Translations under genes and position numbers: made by a program
Notes under the pieces: generated by a model
Database searches by the model: none
What the model saw: the letters and a program-made list of their open reading frames with translations, nothing else
What the model was told of the DNA's origin: nothing
Source of the DNA: Aphis gossypii
Taxonomy: Eukaryota > Arthropoda > Insecta > Hemiptera > Aphididae
Reading direction: 5' to 3'
DNA length: 64,000 nt
Assembly: GCF_020184175.1 (NCBI RefSeq)
Contig: NC_065533.1
Location: 46,724,351-46,788,350 of the forward strand
Shown: positions 1-11,400 of the stretch, piece by piece
How positions within the stretch are numbered: position 1 is the stretch's first letter
Layout of the letters: each line of letters begins with the position of its first letter

Positions 1-562
1 ATTGTCATAGTTTTTTTTTTTTTTTTAATTTTAATAAAAGTCAAAAGTGCACAAAAAAACAAGGAGTTTTTATTGATAAATAATTGAACAAGTGTGAAAT
101 ATTTCACATTGAAAAATATATTTTTTTATATATATATAATTTTGAGTTTTTTGGTATGTTTCATGAAGTAAACACTAAATGGTCACTAAATATATTTTGG
201 TTTACCTTTGATGATTATAAATTAAAATTTTAATATAAATAAAATAATATATATTATTAATAAATAATAATACACTAATATATGATTTACAACCATAATT
301 TATAATTTATAATAAATTAATATAATTATAATTCAAAAATTATAATACAAATTATACTATGCACCTATATTAAAAATATTTCAAAAAAATTAATTTCATG
401 AAATTTTAGAACCCCAGTTTAAATTGACTATTGATTAATTATGATATCGACTATGGCAAGTAGTTAAATCCATGACTAAAAAAATCATGTTTAAAATGGA
501 ATAAAATTAAATCACTTTTTATGGTCTATAAAAACAAAAGAACCATCAACTAATAAACTTAC
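1..562. other. AT-rich non-coding end of window
   Basis: No open frame or RNA gene is visible. If the exon at 563-674 is real, this stretch is its downstream intron on the minus strand. A T-run lies near positions 11-26. Confidence 0.4.
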
Positions 563-674
563 TTATATTTCGAGTCTCTGAAATCAACTCTTGAGATAGT
601 TGCGTACTTAAATACTGTTTGCGATTTACATTACTAATAGCAGCTTTCTGTTTTTGACTTTTTAAATTTAATAC
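563..674 (-). CDS. Orphan internal coding exon, unidentified gene
   Basis: On the minus strand a 112-nt open block lies between a good acceptor (TTATTTTTCAG just above 674) and a strong donor (GTAAGT, starting at 562). Read from 674 in phase 0 it gives 37 codons plus one base. The peptide begins VLNLKSQKQKAAISNV and continues NRKQYLSTQLSQELISETRNI, which is polar, Q/K/S-rich and could be helical. I do not recognise a family. The splice signals, the full-length open frame and the non-repetitive peptide argue that it is a real exon. It could belong to a gene running off the left edge. Its phase-0 start also fits the phase-0 end of gcm exon 4 at 8178, so it could be a distant gcm exon, but nothing in the peptide supports that. 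The partner exons are not identified. Confidence 0.45.
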
Positions 675-1255
675 CTGAAAAATAAATGTTAATTAATTTC
701 ATTGAAAATATATTATTGTTTAAATTATCAGATTTTACAAAATTATAAATTTAATTCTTATTTCCGTGGTTCTTTTATAATATACATTGTATATATTATC
801 GGTCTTAGTATACACCCGCTTAATTAATATTATGTTATCATGTTACATATTATGATAGTATCAAGATGCTCTCGTATAAAATTTGTTAGTACCTGACATA
901 ACTTATTTAAACTACCTATTTTTATCATGCCGAACTGAAAAAACATCTTTTTTTTAAGTTATTGAAACGTTTGTCATAGGTTGAACACAACATCATATGT
1001 AAATACAACTTATTGTAATTGGTTTATTAATTATATTAATATACATTTGTTTTCTACTTTACAATGCATACGATTAATAAGTCGATTGCTAATAAAAATA
1101 GTGTACTATGTTCGTGTCGCTTCTTAATTATTTTTTAGTTCTTTCTAAATATTTTACTAGTGTACACAAAGTGTGTACATTAAAAAAACTCAATCAAACG
1201 GCATAAAATAATTATTGTTTTTACATAAATAATAATATCGTATTTAAAACATTAT
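675..1255. other. AT-rich spacer
   Basis: No coding signal is seen. The stretch is dominated by A/T runs and short stop-rich frames. It separates the 149-residue ORF from the orphan exon. Confidence 0.4.
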
Positions 1256-1261
1256 TTTATT
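1256..1261 (-). promoter_or_regulatory. Poly(A) signal AATAAA for the 149-residue ORF
   Basis: The minus strand reads AATAAA here, about 75 nt past the stop codon at 1335. That is a normal spacing for a short 3' UTR. It supports 1335-1784 as an independent transcription unit that ends here. Confidence 0.45.
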
Positions 1262-1334
1262 ATAGTATAAATTACATAATATTGTAATATAGTAACCAAC
1301 GAATTAGTATACCAGTATATTATAGTCTAAAATA

Positions 1335-1784
1335 TTATTTCCAAAAAGTTTTTGGTTTCAAGTGTTTAGGATTTTTGGCCTCTACTTGGTATTTAGTCTT
1401 AACTGCAGATTTCTGCAACACATCTCCTCCTCCAGCTATATCTACCACTTCTTTCACCTTAGGAGGGGGGTTCTTGGATGGAAATGTGGGTCGTTTCAAT
1501 GGTTTTTTCTTTATTAGTTTTTCTGCAATTACGCTTTTTTCGTACGACTTGTGTTCCTCGTGCCAAATTTTTCCATACGTCATCGTCATGAGAGAGTAAA
1601 TGTCAGGTTTAGGTTCAGTTTTCATGTACGAAGGAACAAACTGTTTAACGTCCACAAACTTCGAAGAAACAATTTGATCTTTTAAAACAGCCTTCTTTGA
1701 GGGTACAAATGGTTTTTTATTTTTATTCGACGAAGTACTCGAGTTCAAAGACTTTAAAGACGTGTAACTTGGTGCGTTAGACAT
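1335..1784 (-). CDS. Uncharacterised 149-residue basic protein, single exon
   Basis: This is a complete frame of 149 codons plus stop. The ATG at 1784 is the first in-frame ATG after an in-frame TAA near 1843. The product is lysine- and proline-rich and very basic, with no signal peptide and no membrane segment. Residues 1-30 are Ser/Asn/Lys-rich and look disordered. The middle (about 40-85) carries the most ordered-looking part, with a run KFVDVKQFVPSYMKTEPKPD followed by IYSLMTMTYGKIWHEEH. The C-terminus is again Lys/Pro-rich and ends PKTFWK. Base composition is clearly less AT-biased than the flanks, and a poly(A) signal follows. I do not recognise the family. Small basic proteins of this style occur among axonemal or testis proteins, but that is only an impression. 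A weak alternative is that the frame is spliced at AAG|GTGAAA around codon 110. Confidence 0.7.
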   Translation of the reverse strand: MSNAPSYTSLKSLNSSTSSNKNKKPFVPSKKAVLKDQIVSSKFVDVKQFVPSYMKTEPKPDIYSLMTMTYGKIWHEEHKSYEKSVIAEKLIKKKPLKRPTFPSKNPPPKVKEVVDIAGGGDVLQKSAVKTKYQVEAKNPKHLKPKTFWK

Positions 1785-2860
1785 GGTATTATTTATTATC
1801 AGATTGTTACGTTCTATTTGAAATAAATATTATTTTCATAGTTCAAATTACACAATATATAAGTGATTAACAAAGAAAATGTTGGGCGTAAAAAGTTTAA
1901 AACTACCAGAGGAATAATTAATTATTTGCGTTACCATTGCATATATTATAATAAAATACATCGTCTATATACTTTTTAGCCAATAAAAACAATTAATGGC
2001 CAGATGTACTTCTATTATCTTGTAAATCATAACTAAAATGAGAGAAAATAATATGTTAACTAAAACGTATACGATATAGTAATTTTTAATATTTTAATCC
2101 GACGTACGCCATCGACAACATCCGACACAATATTATATTACATCGAACGCCGTACACAACATTTAAAGATATTGCATTTTACAATATTAAAATATTATAA
2201 ATGTAAAACTAGTGATTAAAAGTCAAACTTGTGAATTCCGTCGAACGTTTTTTGCCTCGGGTTTGTTTGTATAAGAATGTACAATCAACAGAGAAATCGA
2301 GTTTTAGTATTTATGATTTGACCTACAATATGTTGTCAAAATCCATTCACGTTGTCCGTACCATTCATATTCATATAATATATTTTATGATTCATGGACA
2401 ACAGACTAGGCGTTCTTTTTTTTTTTGTATGTGTGCCAGTGTTTATTATCTATGAAAACCTACAATTAAGGTTTTTTTTTTTCAAAGACAATACCAAACG
2501 GATTTAATTATTATAATTCGTATACGTTGTACGGGCAGGGCTGACCAAAGTATAATATAACAGTATGCAATAATTTATGTTTTTTTTTTTTTTTGTAAAA
2601 GGTGTACATCTCATTCGTTGCTCTAAATTATCGAATGCAATTATACAAGTACGTATACGTAATATATTATCTATTTCGTTTACGGTCAAAAACGTTAGCG
2701 AATTTGCCACGGTTTTTAAGTCCCGAGGACTTCAAAGACAAGTCGATTAAATACGTTTAGATTTTTATAATAATAATCGTCGCGTTCTTGGCACAATCCA
2801 TAATAGCACCGCCGCGATACGTTTTGAACATAACAATATTATCTAGAGCGCGTTCGAGTT
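1785..2860. other. AT-rich spacer and presumed promoter of the 149-residue ORF
   Basis: No exon is supported. Composition is AT-rich with several T-runs (for example near 2417-2427 and 2580-2594). The promoter of the minus-strand ORF at 1784 should lie here, but no clear TATA element stands out. Confidence 0.35.
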
Positions 2861-4060
2861 GAATATCAATTATTATTTAAGGAAACGACACGTATATATT
2901 TTAAAAAACGAAATTATTACAAAAAAATAAAATAATATTTCATTATTTTTGGTCGTATAGTGAATAGAGATCGTGACAAAACCGACGGTGGGCCTCGTAA
3001 CCGACCGCAGTCGGGGCACAGCCTGTCGCCGGCGTCTCGACGATATGGCGTCGGAATTTAAAGCGAAACACACGTCCATCGCGTGGATCGGGATCCACGT
3101 CACACAATATTTTAATAGTAATATTGTTATCGATATCGTTTTTAAAAAACGGATAAAAACGAAATCCGCCTTAAAAAATATTATATTTTTTACGCGGCGC
3201 GCGAGCACACACGATCGCGGCGTTTATTCGCCCGAGGTTCCGCCGCCGGCCGGCCACGTCAAATCGGGTGCCGGCTGTGGGTCTGGACAGCCTGGGCCGC
3301 CGGACCGGGGCCGGTCTGCGTTCAACACCCACCCCGCCCACCCGCCTACCGAAGACCGCGGATCGCGCGACGGCGATAAACGATTTTATCGTTCCAAAAA
3401 TCGCGGCGGGCGCCGATGTCGTCGGTGCGACACGACGACGACGACGATAACGATATCGTTACATTGTTATATATTATACTGTTGTTGTCGTAATTATTTT
3501 TAAACGGCGGCGGAGAAGTTTCGCGCGATAATCGCGTTACCGCGCGGGCGCGACGGAGGATGAAATTAACGCGGCACATCGTTTGCACGCCCGACACGGC
3601 GGCGGCTTTCGCCGTAAGCCCATATGTAAACACGCACTGTTTGCGCCGCACATCACCACGCGACACGTTATCCGCAAAACGTTCGGCGCGCCACCCTTTT
3701 TCTTAAAAAAAAAAAAAAAAACCGTTTACCATATCGCGAGTATTAAATATAATATGAGCCAAAACTCTAAAAGCGTTAATATCAGTCAGTTGTGAGGTAT
3801 TATTACGGGTGGCGGCCTCGAGAAAATACGCGATTATTTCGGTTCGACACACGACGACGACGACAAAAACACACATTATTTCGTGTTAGTTAACCGCGGT
3901 TTCGTATATTATTACTATTATTATAGTTAGCGAGATAAATGCCGAGTGAAAGAAATACGTTTTCAAAACACCGTCCAACAAAGGCGACGACTTCGGAATC
4001 AAATCCGGAAATCACGTCGTTATTGCGGTGTACAACAGTGTGAAAATATGACGCCGTGTC
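2861..4060. promoter_or_regulatory. CpG-rich island downstream of the gcm domain exons
   Basis: About 1.2 kb with strongly raised GC and many CpG (densest at 2970-3690), set in AT-rich DNA. It holds long open frames on both strands (for example 2973-3503 plus and 3346-3666 minus). These overlap each other, lack domain-like character and are best explained by the low stop density of CpG-rich DNA. An inverted repeat with 8-bp arms (CGTGGATC / GATCCACG) sits at 3082-3099. It could be an enhancer or the promoter of an unseen transcript. Confidence 0.35.
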
Positions 4061-5083
4061 GGAAATAGGTACCTATGTATTATACATAATATGATTTAAT
4101 GTTTATCACAAAATTAAATTCGAAAATTCGAATCGACAATAATGTTTAATAAGTATACATATAATGAATAATTAATTTTTTTATTAGTTTATTACTCTAA
4201 TTACTCTACTTCTGATATAATACAATAAATAAATAAAAGTACCTATATAATAAAACACGTATATTAATTAGATAAATGAATAAATAAATAATTAATATAA
4301 TATAATAAATTAAGTTAATGTATATTAATTAAGTGCTACTATGCTATATTTTAAAAGTTGTATTTTTTCTCGCTTTTTTCCGCCTTTATTAGTATATGAT
4401 CACTATTTCTATCTCCAAAAATTCACAAAATTTTTGAAAAGACAAACTGTGGTTTGAAATTTTAGACATTTAATAATTTATAGCGTCCAGTTGAAAGGTA
4501 TGACTGTACACTGGACAGGAACCAGAAAATCTGTACTGTCCAGGCGATAACTGGACGGTTGGCAACCCTACATATTACCACCTATATACGAATAATAGGA
4601 TGTGAATTGTGTTAATATCGTACGAGTACACACAATATTGGACAATCAAGAATATGATCGATAATAAGACTTGTTGCTCTTATTTCTGATAATATAAATA
4701 ACCCTATAGGTCTAATTAGTCTTTTTTGATAAAATATACAGATATACAAAGATTACGATACGAATACGATGCGATACGTGATCTCCGCTGGTATAGATAT
4801 ATAGACATGTTACTGCAGTAGTCAACGTTATTTTGTAAAGAATAATTTACTACAGATGGCCGTTACGTGTTTAATAATATAATATACGAGCTGACGGAAT
4901 GGATACACGCCCAATGCGTATAATAAACGACCAAACTTTTTCTCAGTAAACTCCTCGGTATTTCTAATTTTAATTCGAAAAACCAATAAAATAATAGTTA
5001 TAAGTATTAATCATAAGTCAATATACAATATTAAAATTATTTTATTTTAATATTTCGTATCCCAAAATATAAGAAAAATTATC
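4061..5083. other. AT-rich stretch with one repeat fragment
   Basis: No coding exon is supported. Apart from the element fragment at 4484-4571 it is plain AT-rich DNA. Confidence 0.35.
4484..4571. mobile_element. Probable DNA-transposon fragment
   Basis: The block is GC-richer than its flanks and contains four copies of TCCAG/CTGGA-type words. Outer inverted copies are CGTCCAGTT (left) and AACTGGACG (right), and the right edge reads GGTTGGCAACCCTA. That edge resembles the AGGGTTGCCAACC termini common on animal DNA transposons. I see no target duplication, so it may be one end only. Confidence 0.3.
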
Positions 5084-5272
5084 CTAGGAAGTCAGATAGA
5101 TGAACGATGCAAGAAGTTCGTTATGTAAGCGAGAAAATACATTTTCTTCCAAATCGCGTTTATTCATCGTCTTAATCTTCCGAAAACTCCGCAATAGAAA
5201 TTACTCGTCAAGTCTAACCGATTTTTCTATAAGAGGGTTAACGCACAGTACGTAGAATAATTTAAATTCAAC

Positions 5273-5416
5273 TCAAAACTCGTACTTCGAATAATGCACA
5301 AACAATTGAACAGTACGGGACACAACGTCATTTTTCAATTTCCTCGCGCCCACCGTAGTCGCGCGTACAATGAATGCAATTGCATCAGGCATTATATACG
5401 CCGATATATCTGATTC
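5273..5416 (-). CDS. Candidate terminal exon of gcm (weak)
   Basis: The minus strand has an acceptor ending TTTTCTATAG just above 5416. It is followed by 47 open codons and a TGA at 5275-5273. Read in phase 0 the peptide starts ESDISAYIMPDAIAFIVRAT and ends VQLFVHYSKYEF. Phase 0 matches the phase-0 end of gcm exon 4 (8178), and the strand and order are right. Against it: the peptide does not resemble a known GCM C-terminus, and it would make a very short C-terminal region, whereas family members usually have a long one. A second short open frame (5084-5167, 27 residues) lies just downstream. I treat this as a hypothesis. Confidence 0.2.
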   Translation of the reverse strand, partial: ESDISAYIMPDAIAFIVRATTVGARKLKNDVVSRTVQLFVHYSKYEF

Positions 5417-5882
5417 CTATAGAAAATATGTATATTTTCAAAGTCAGCTCAAACAAAATGTGACAATGACAAACAGCAAGATAGTCGTGTAAAACCGTAA
5501 TTTTGATATTTATCTATTATCTTTATGCACGCATGGCCGCGGGCAGGACCGACGAGTCGACTCGGGTGTAATTCGATCGATCCACGTTCCACGCCCACGC
5601 TGTACTTAAATATCAAAAAAGTTAAAATGTTAATTTATAAAAAAAAAATACCTAGATTACAAATGACAATAAACAAAAATCTCAGTTCAAAAACGGAAAG
5701 TTAGGTAATATTAACGGAAAACACACGCTTTACCCCAAACAGTCGCCGACTGCACGCGTTTGTCTTTTATTCAAAGCATAATATTATCATATTTTAACCT
5801 GCACCATTCCTTTAACCTCCCACGCTCACACTGCGCTTTAAATCTACAGGTATAGTGCGATCAACAGCGTTAAAATAATGCA

Positions 5883-5905
5883 ACACACACACACACACAC
5901 ACACA
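5883..5905. repeat. (AC)n microsatellite
   Basis: An uninterrupted AC/CA run of about 11 units. Confidence 0.9.
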
Positions 5906-6373
5906 GTCGTTTTAAACATTTTTATTACGCGTAATTATAAATCAATACGATCGATGCACCTCTGTGGCTTGGTCGTCGGTGCAATCACGGTTCCACACAC
6001 ACATTGATTAACATAATTTAAAACGATCGAGCACAGTACGAATACTTCTACAACGACAACAATATTAGACGGCCGACACGACACGACGTGATTAGACCCA
6101 CCTCGGGCCGACAATATTATTATCATCGAAAGTCGTAACTCGCAAACGATCTGAATAATAATAATATTTGTTATTAAATTGTGTACAGCGTTTTATTTGC
6201 GTTACCGACGACGTTCTCTGAAACAATCGTATAAATAACTCGCGCGCACATTACAATATTGCCTTTCAGCACGTCGCTCGGACACCCCTCCCGCCGACCC
6301 GCCGCGACAGACTCGGGTTTTCGCCGAAATGATTTATACGGCACACACAAATTGAATTAACATACCTACTGCA

Positions 6374-6387
6374 CGCGCGCGCGCGCG
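6374..6387. repeat. (CG)7 run
   Basis: Seven CG units in a row. This is rare in an AT-rich insect genome and implies weak CpG depletion locally. Confidence 0.85.
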
Positions 6388-6720
6388 ATCGCCCTATAAT
6401 TACACACACGCAACACGGGAATAATAATAATAAATATTAATTCAATCGCTGCTGCAGCGATATCGTTTTGGGTTTAGAGCGTCTCCGAGCGAGAAATGCC
6501 GTCGAGCGATAATATACGGTCACCGTGTCGTACGATTCATTCCCAGAGATTTCGCTCAAAAATCCGTCCAATTATCGCCGTAATATACACGAGGAGAACC
6601 GTACGCAGCGCATTATCGGCGGCGGCGGTGTCACGAGACGCGCGATAAAACCACCCGAGACGACGAACAACAGACCGGAAAGACGACGCGCCGACGTCTG
6701 TACACAATGACAATAATTAT

Positions 6721-8177
6721 ATTTTGGTCAGTTTATAATATTATTATCGTGTCGTGTAAGCGCGGGACGAATGATTAAACGCAAACAAGTCGACTTCTCG
6801 GAAAATATTAAGCGAATCGAGTTTAGATCATACACTAATACTTTTACCGGAAAAATGTATAGTTTTGATTTAAATCGTGAAAATAATTAAACGACGAAAA
6901 CGCGTCCTTGATTATTATTGAACGATTCCAGAGAATTACTTTAATACTTTAAATATTATATATACACACATAATTATATATGTTATTATCAACCTCTAGG
7001 CACGAGTATTTCCTGCAATTAATCAGTGCGAGAACCTTTTAATAATATTATTATCATCATTGGAGACGGATTTTCAGAACTATTTCTATTTAGTATAATA
7101 TTTTAAGCATCAAAATTAAATTTTATACAATATCTATGTAAAAATAAAAACATGTAATTTAACATTTGATTATATAGTGATCAATACGAATTACGAAGAG
7201 GATAAAAGAGCAATCGGTCGACCTGTGTGCATAAAGCAACTCCGACGTACAACCGTTTTATTGTAAACACTGGTTTCAGTGGTTTCGCTTTCGTCATTGT
7301 GTATTCATTGATTTACAGCGCGTCTCAACACACGCACACACACACACACAAAGCCAGAAATGATAATGATCAAGCTATTGAATAGACAGATTATGCTGTC
7401 CGTGCCCACTGTATATCGTATAATTATTGTTATTTCATGTTATTGATGACCACTGTACTTGTTTGCAGACCTACCATATTATAATATTATACATACTCAT
7501 ATATTTAGTTTTTATTAATAGTACCTATTTTTTTTTTTTTACTGATATTCCTCCTAAATCTTCAACACTACATATTTTATTATTTCATTAATCAATAAGC
7601 TATTTTTTATCAATATATTAATTACAGAGTTCAGATTTTATTTAAACCTATTTCCGAGAGCAAATAATTCAACGGTAATGTAAACGTAATTATTATACAA
7701 AAATATTACACAAGTAATGAGACGGGATTTAAATGATTTTATCACTAAACATACTTTTACTTTTAAAATATTTTATAATTATTATCAAACATACTTAAGT
7801 ACATTTAATTTATCACTTAAAATTAAGTAAATAAAAACGTAAACTAATAGACATATTAAGCTACTATTATTTATTTTAATATTTTAGTTAATGTACATTA
7901 ACTGTATGTCTGTATGAATAAGTAATTGTACCTATATTACGATATTAATTTTATGATTTTTGAAATGAATTAATTAAAATTTGTATTAATTACTATAGGT
8001 ATCTACATTATTTTTGCTAAACACAAATATTAAGTGTATCGTTATATTGTATACGCACACATTGAATGATTATTACTAAAGTATATCAAATCGTACAAAT
8101 ATTGTTATGCTACACGACTATTGTATATTGGTAGTTAACTGTATATTTAAAATTCAAAATTTGTAATAAAAACTTAC
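6721..8177. other. AT-rich flank or intron 3' of gcm exon 4
   Basis: This stretch follows the strong GTAAGT donor of gcm exon 4, so it should be intronic on the minus strand. It is AT-rich with a (CA)8 run at 7335-7350. No exon-like block is seen. Confidence 0.4.
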
Positions 8178-8428
8178 TTTGTTATTGAAAGGAACATCAC
8201 GAGATAGGATCATGCCGAAGTTTCGAATCTTGCGGCTGGTGCCAAAGCTTCTTCGTGCTTCTGAAGTAGACTTGGCTTCAGGTCTTAGGTGATCATGAAC
8301 ACCTTTGGCTTGAAAAAATATTGCATACTCTGTATGCCTCCAAAAATGTGTGACAGGGTAACCACAGTGTCCTCTACAGGGCATTATTTCTAAGTGACCA
8401 TGACACTGTCTATTAGGACATGGTTTAC
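8178..8428 (-). CDS. gcm: gcm exon 4: C-terminal half of GCM domain
   Basis: The acceptor is TATTTTTAG above 8428, and the donor GTAAGT starts at 8177. The exon starts with two bases that complete a split Gly codon, then encodes KPCPNRQCHGHLEI, PCRGHCGYPVTHFWRH and FFQAKGVHDHLRPEAK. It ends RDVPFNNK in phase 0. Two in-frame TAA just upstream of the acceptor fix the boundary, because no other AG is available. HDHLRPEAK has Leu where insect relatives usually have Pro. Confidence 0.92.
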
Positions 8429-11400
8429 CTAAAAATAATTATTAGTAGAAAATAAATAAAAATCATATTCACACACATTAAAAAATTATCAGATTTAGTG
8501 GTACCACCAGTGGGGGAATACCCAGATGTTTAGCCCTCACCCTAGATCCGTACTTAAAGATTTATATCAAATGATTAAATTGTACTTAGTATTTTTTAGT
8601 ATATTAATTGTAACAATAATATTTAATATACATTATATTATGGATTCTTACCAACAAAAATTCTTTCGACTATGCTACTATTACTACAGTAGTAAGTACT
8701 AAGTATTTCCGCAATCGTAGGCTGAAGTAGTAATGTTGTAGTTCTGGTCGTTGGACAACCGTTAACCAGAAGAGGTGACATTATTATTATAATGATATTG
8801 ATTTATAATTAATTTGGGAATTTAACCTTCATTGTTAAAATGTACTTAACAATAATCTTAACAACTAAAATTCGCATCATAAAACAATGAAAAAAATTAA
8901 TCTAAATACTAGTGCAATAGTGCATACATAATTAGTGGTCTTATTTGTCATCAAGTTTAATATGTATAATGCTCATTTAACTTTATTAGAATGGCTATAA
9001 AATATTTCATGTTATATACTATATTATGCATGACAATTTACCGTCACATTACATAATATTATGGCATAAAAAAACATGGTTTCCATGCGATTAAAAAAAA
9101 TGTTAAATCCCGTCTGTTTGATTATTGAGAGAATTTTTTCACTATTAATTTGTGGTAATTTTTATTAGGTACTCTCTAAATCTTTAACATTCATGCATAG
9201 CTATTACAAACTACGTGGAGATGTATTCAAACAGAGCCAACATCTATTATTTTTAATAATGATGGACTAGCGTCCTTTTGAAAATAATAAAATATATCAA
9301 TGGTTTAAAAATCAATTGTATTTTAAAAAATATTAAATAGGTATATTAATATACCTATATGTACTCAGATTCACAGAGTTGACTCCGTGAATATTCTAAT
9401 CCTCGGGTTTCCAATAATCTCTCTGAAAATCGACCTAGTCGACTAAAATAGAAATTATTTGTGATGATCGATGTCCAAAATCCACGGATATATAGAAATC
9501 TTAATGTAAAAAAATATGTAAAATGTACTCCCCCCCTTTAGATAATTAAATATAAGGTCATAACCAAAAAATTGCCAATTATAAAAAAATGTAGAAAATA
9601 AAAATTAATATTAATAGGTATCAAACTAAAAAATAATTATACTAAAAATCTATAAATGTCCGATTAATTATTAATCTAAATAATAACCTGTACTTATTAA
9701 GTTATTATTCATGTTATTGTTGCAAGTTATTTAATTATATACATCATACATTTACTTAAAAATATTAAAATTTAACTTTATAAAAAAGAATAATGATTTT
9801 GAAAAACAAAGTTTATAATTTAATAAGGATTTTCTAGCACATATTAATTTCTTAAATGTATGTTTATTTTAGATTTATTAATGTAATAACCATTATTTAC
9901 CTTGTTGTTTTTTTCGAGCTTGTCACATATAGCTGGTCTTAGGTGAACAGTGTCTCCAGAAGGAAGAATACATCTTCTAGAGCATAGCAAAACACCTAGA
10001 CACGATTTCTTTAATATGTGCACATTGTGGTTGTTGGTGTTTCTCATTGCCCATCCAGAAGCGTGTCTCTTTGCTTCTTCACAATTAGGTGGGTATACCA
10101 AGCGACAATGCCCATCAGCCCATTCTTCCCATAAATTGAAGTTACTCACCTACAAATGAAAATATAACAATGATAATTACAAAAAAAAAGAATCACGACA
10201 GAAACAATATGAAAAAATACTACAAATTCAAATGTATTTCTATAAATAGAAACTAAAATGTCAAAAACATTAAAATTAAAGGTCTAATAAATTTAATATT
10301 ACTAATATAATATTAAAAGACGAACACAAAAATATAAATAGGAATTGGTACCCTCCCCAGAAAATAATAAATAAATTCAAGCTCTATCTGTATGTAATGA
10401 AATTACATTTTATATTATAAATAGTTGAGTTATAATTTCTTAATAGCAAGTTAACAATAATTAAAAAGCTTAAGGTTTAATAAGTAAATGATACAATAAA
10501 GTATCTATAAGTTAAAACATATTTTAAAATAATAACACAACATACAACTCGTACAAGTATAATCAAAGATATTACGGTAAAGATGACTATATTTGTGTTG
10601 GCATGAAAATAATATTCGTTATCATAATGAATGAGTAATAGCACTAATCAGTATTTATTATTAAAATACTAATCGCTTATTATTAATTGGTAATTTGTTA
10701 TTATCTACCCATTTACATTTACCTGTTGTGTTTATTGAATTTCAATATGAATAATAAATATTTAATTTGTTTTAAAATGCATCGATACTTTATCGATCTT
10801 CATTGAATAACAATACAACAAAGCTATATTTGTACAAATGTTTGTTGGACAAAAATTGGTATTTAACAAATTTATTACTATACAGATCATTAAAAACTAT
10901 TTCGGAGCTTTTACTTCTTATAGGTATCACTACATCAGATTAAATTAATAAAACATTTTTAAACCAATATTTTTCAAAAAAAAATTTCAATTTATTTATA
11001 ATTATTTAATATTAGAATTACGAAATATGTACTATATAATACACTATACACACAGTACTAATTACACAATATAGGACATATTGTATATTTTATGTATGTA
11101 GTTTCAAGAAGTACCTAACCTAAAGCTTTTGGTATAAGGCACCTTCAAAGTCAAAGCTATCGATTGAACATGGAAATATAATTTTTCAATTTTTCAACAC
11201 ATGAATAGTTCATTACAATATATCTACCTTCTATTAGACTTTATCCAATTAAAATTCTTTTAATACATTTAAAATAGTTCAATTCCTTACGTAAATAAAA
11301 AATTATAATTTGAAATGCAAATATTCAATATGTATTTATAACCTAACGATAGACAAACGAATTTTGTTTTTAAATAAACATTACCACTGTAATTATTTAA

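Larger units (their letters stand above)
5520..6720. promoter_or_regulatory. CpG-rich island with simple repeats
   Basis: Raised GC and CpG with unstable repeats, including (AC)n at 5883-5905 and (CG)7 at 6374-6387. Open frames such as 6525-6710 (plus) and 5935-6126 (minus) look like by-products of composition. If gcm continues leftwards, this island would lie in its last intron or 3' flank, a plausible place for an enhancer. Confidence 0.3.

Noticed and set aside
2973..3503. 176-codon plus-strand frame, longest in the window
   Set aside because: It lies in a CpG-rich block with overlapping frames on both strands, is Arg/Pro/Thr-rich toward the end, and has no recognisable domain or splice context.
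9884..9900. Alternative gcm exon 3 donor AATG|GTTATT that would restore frame without an inserted base
   Set aside because: The donor is weak, adds four residues between DKLEK and GKPCPN that the family lacks, and loses the KQQGK motif. The missing-A explanation is simpler, though RNA data could reverse this.
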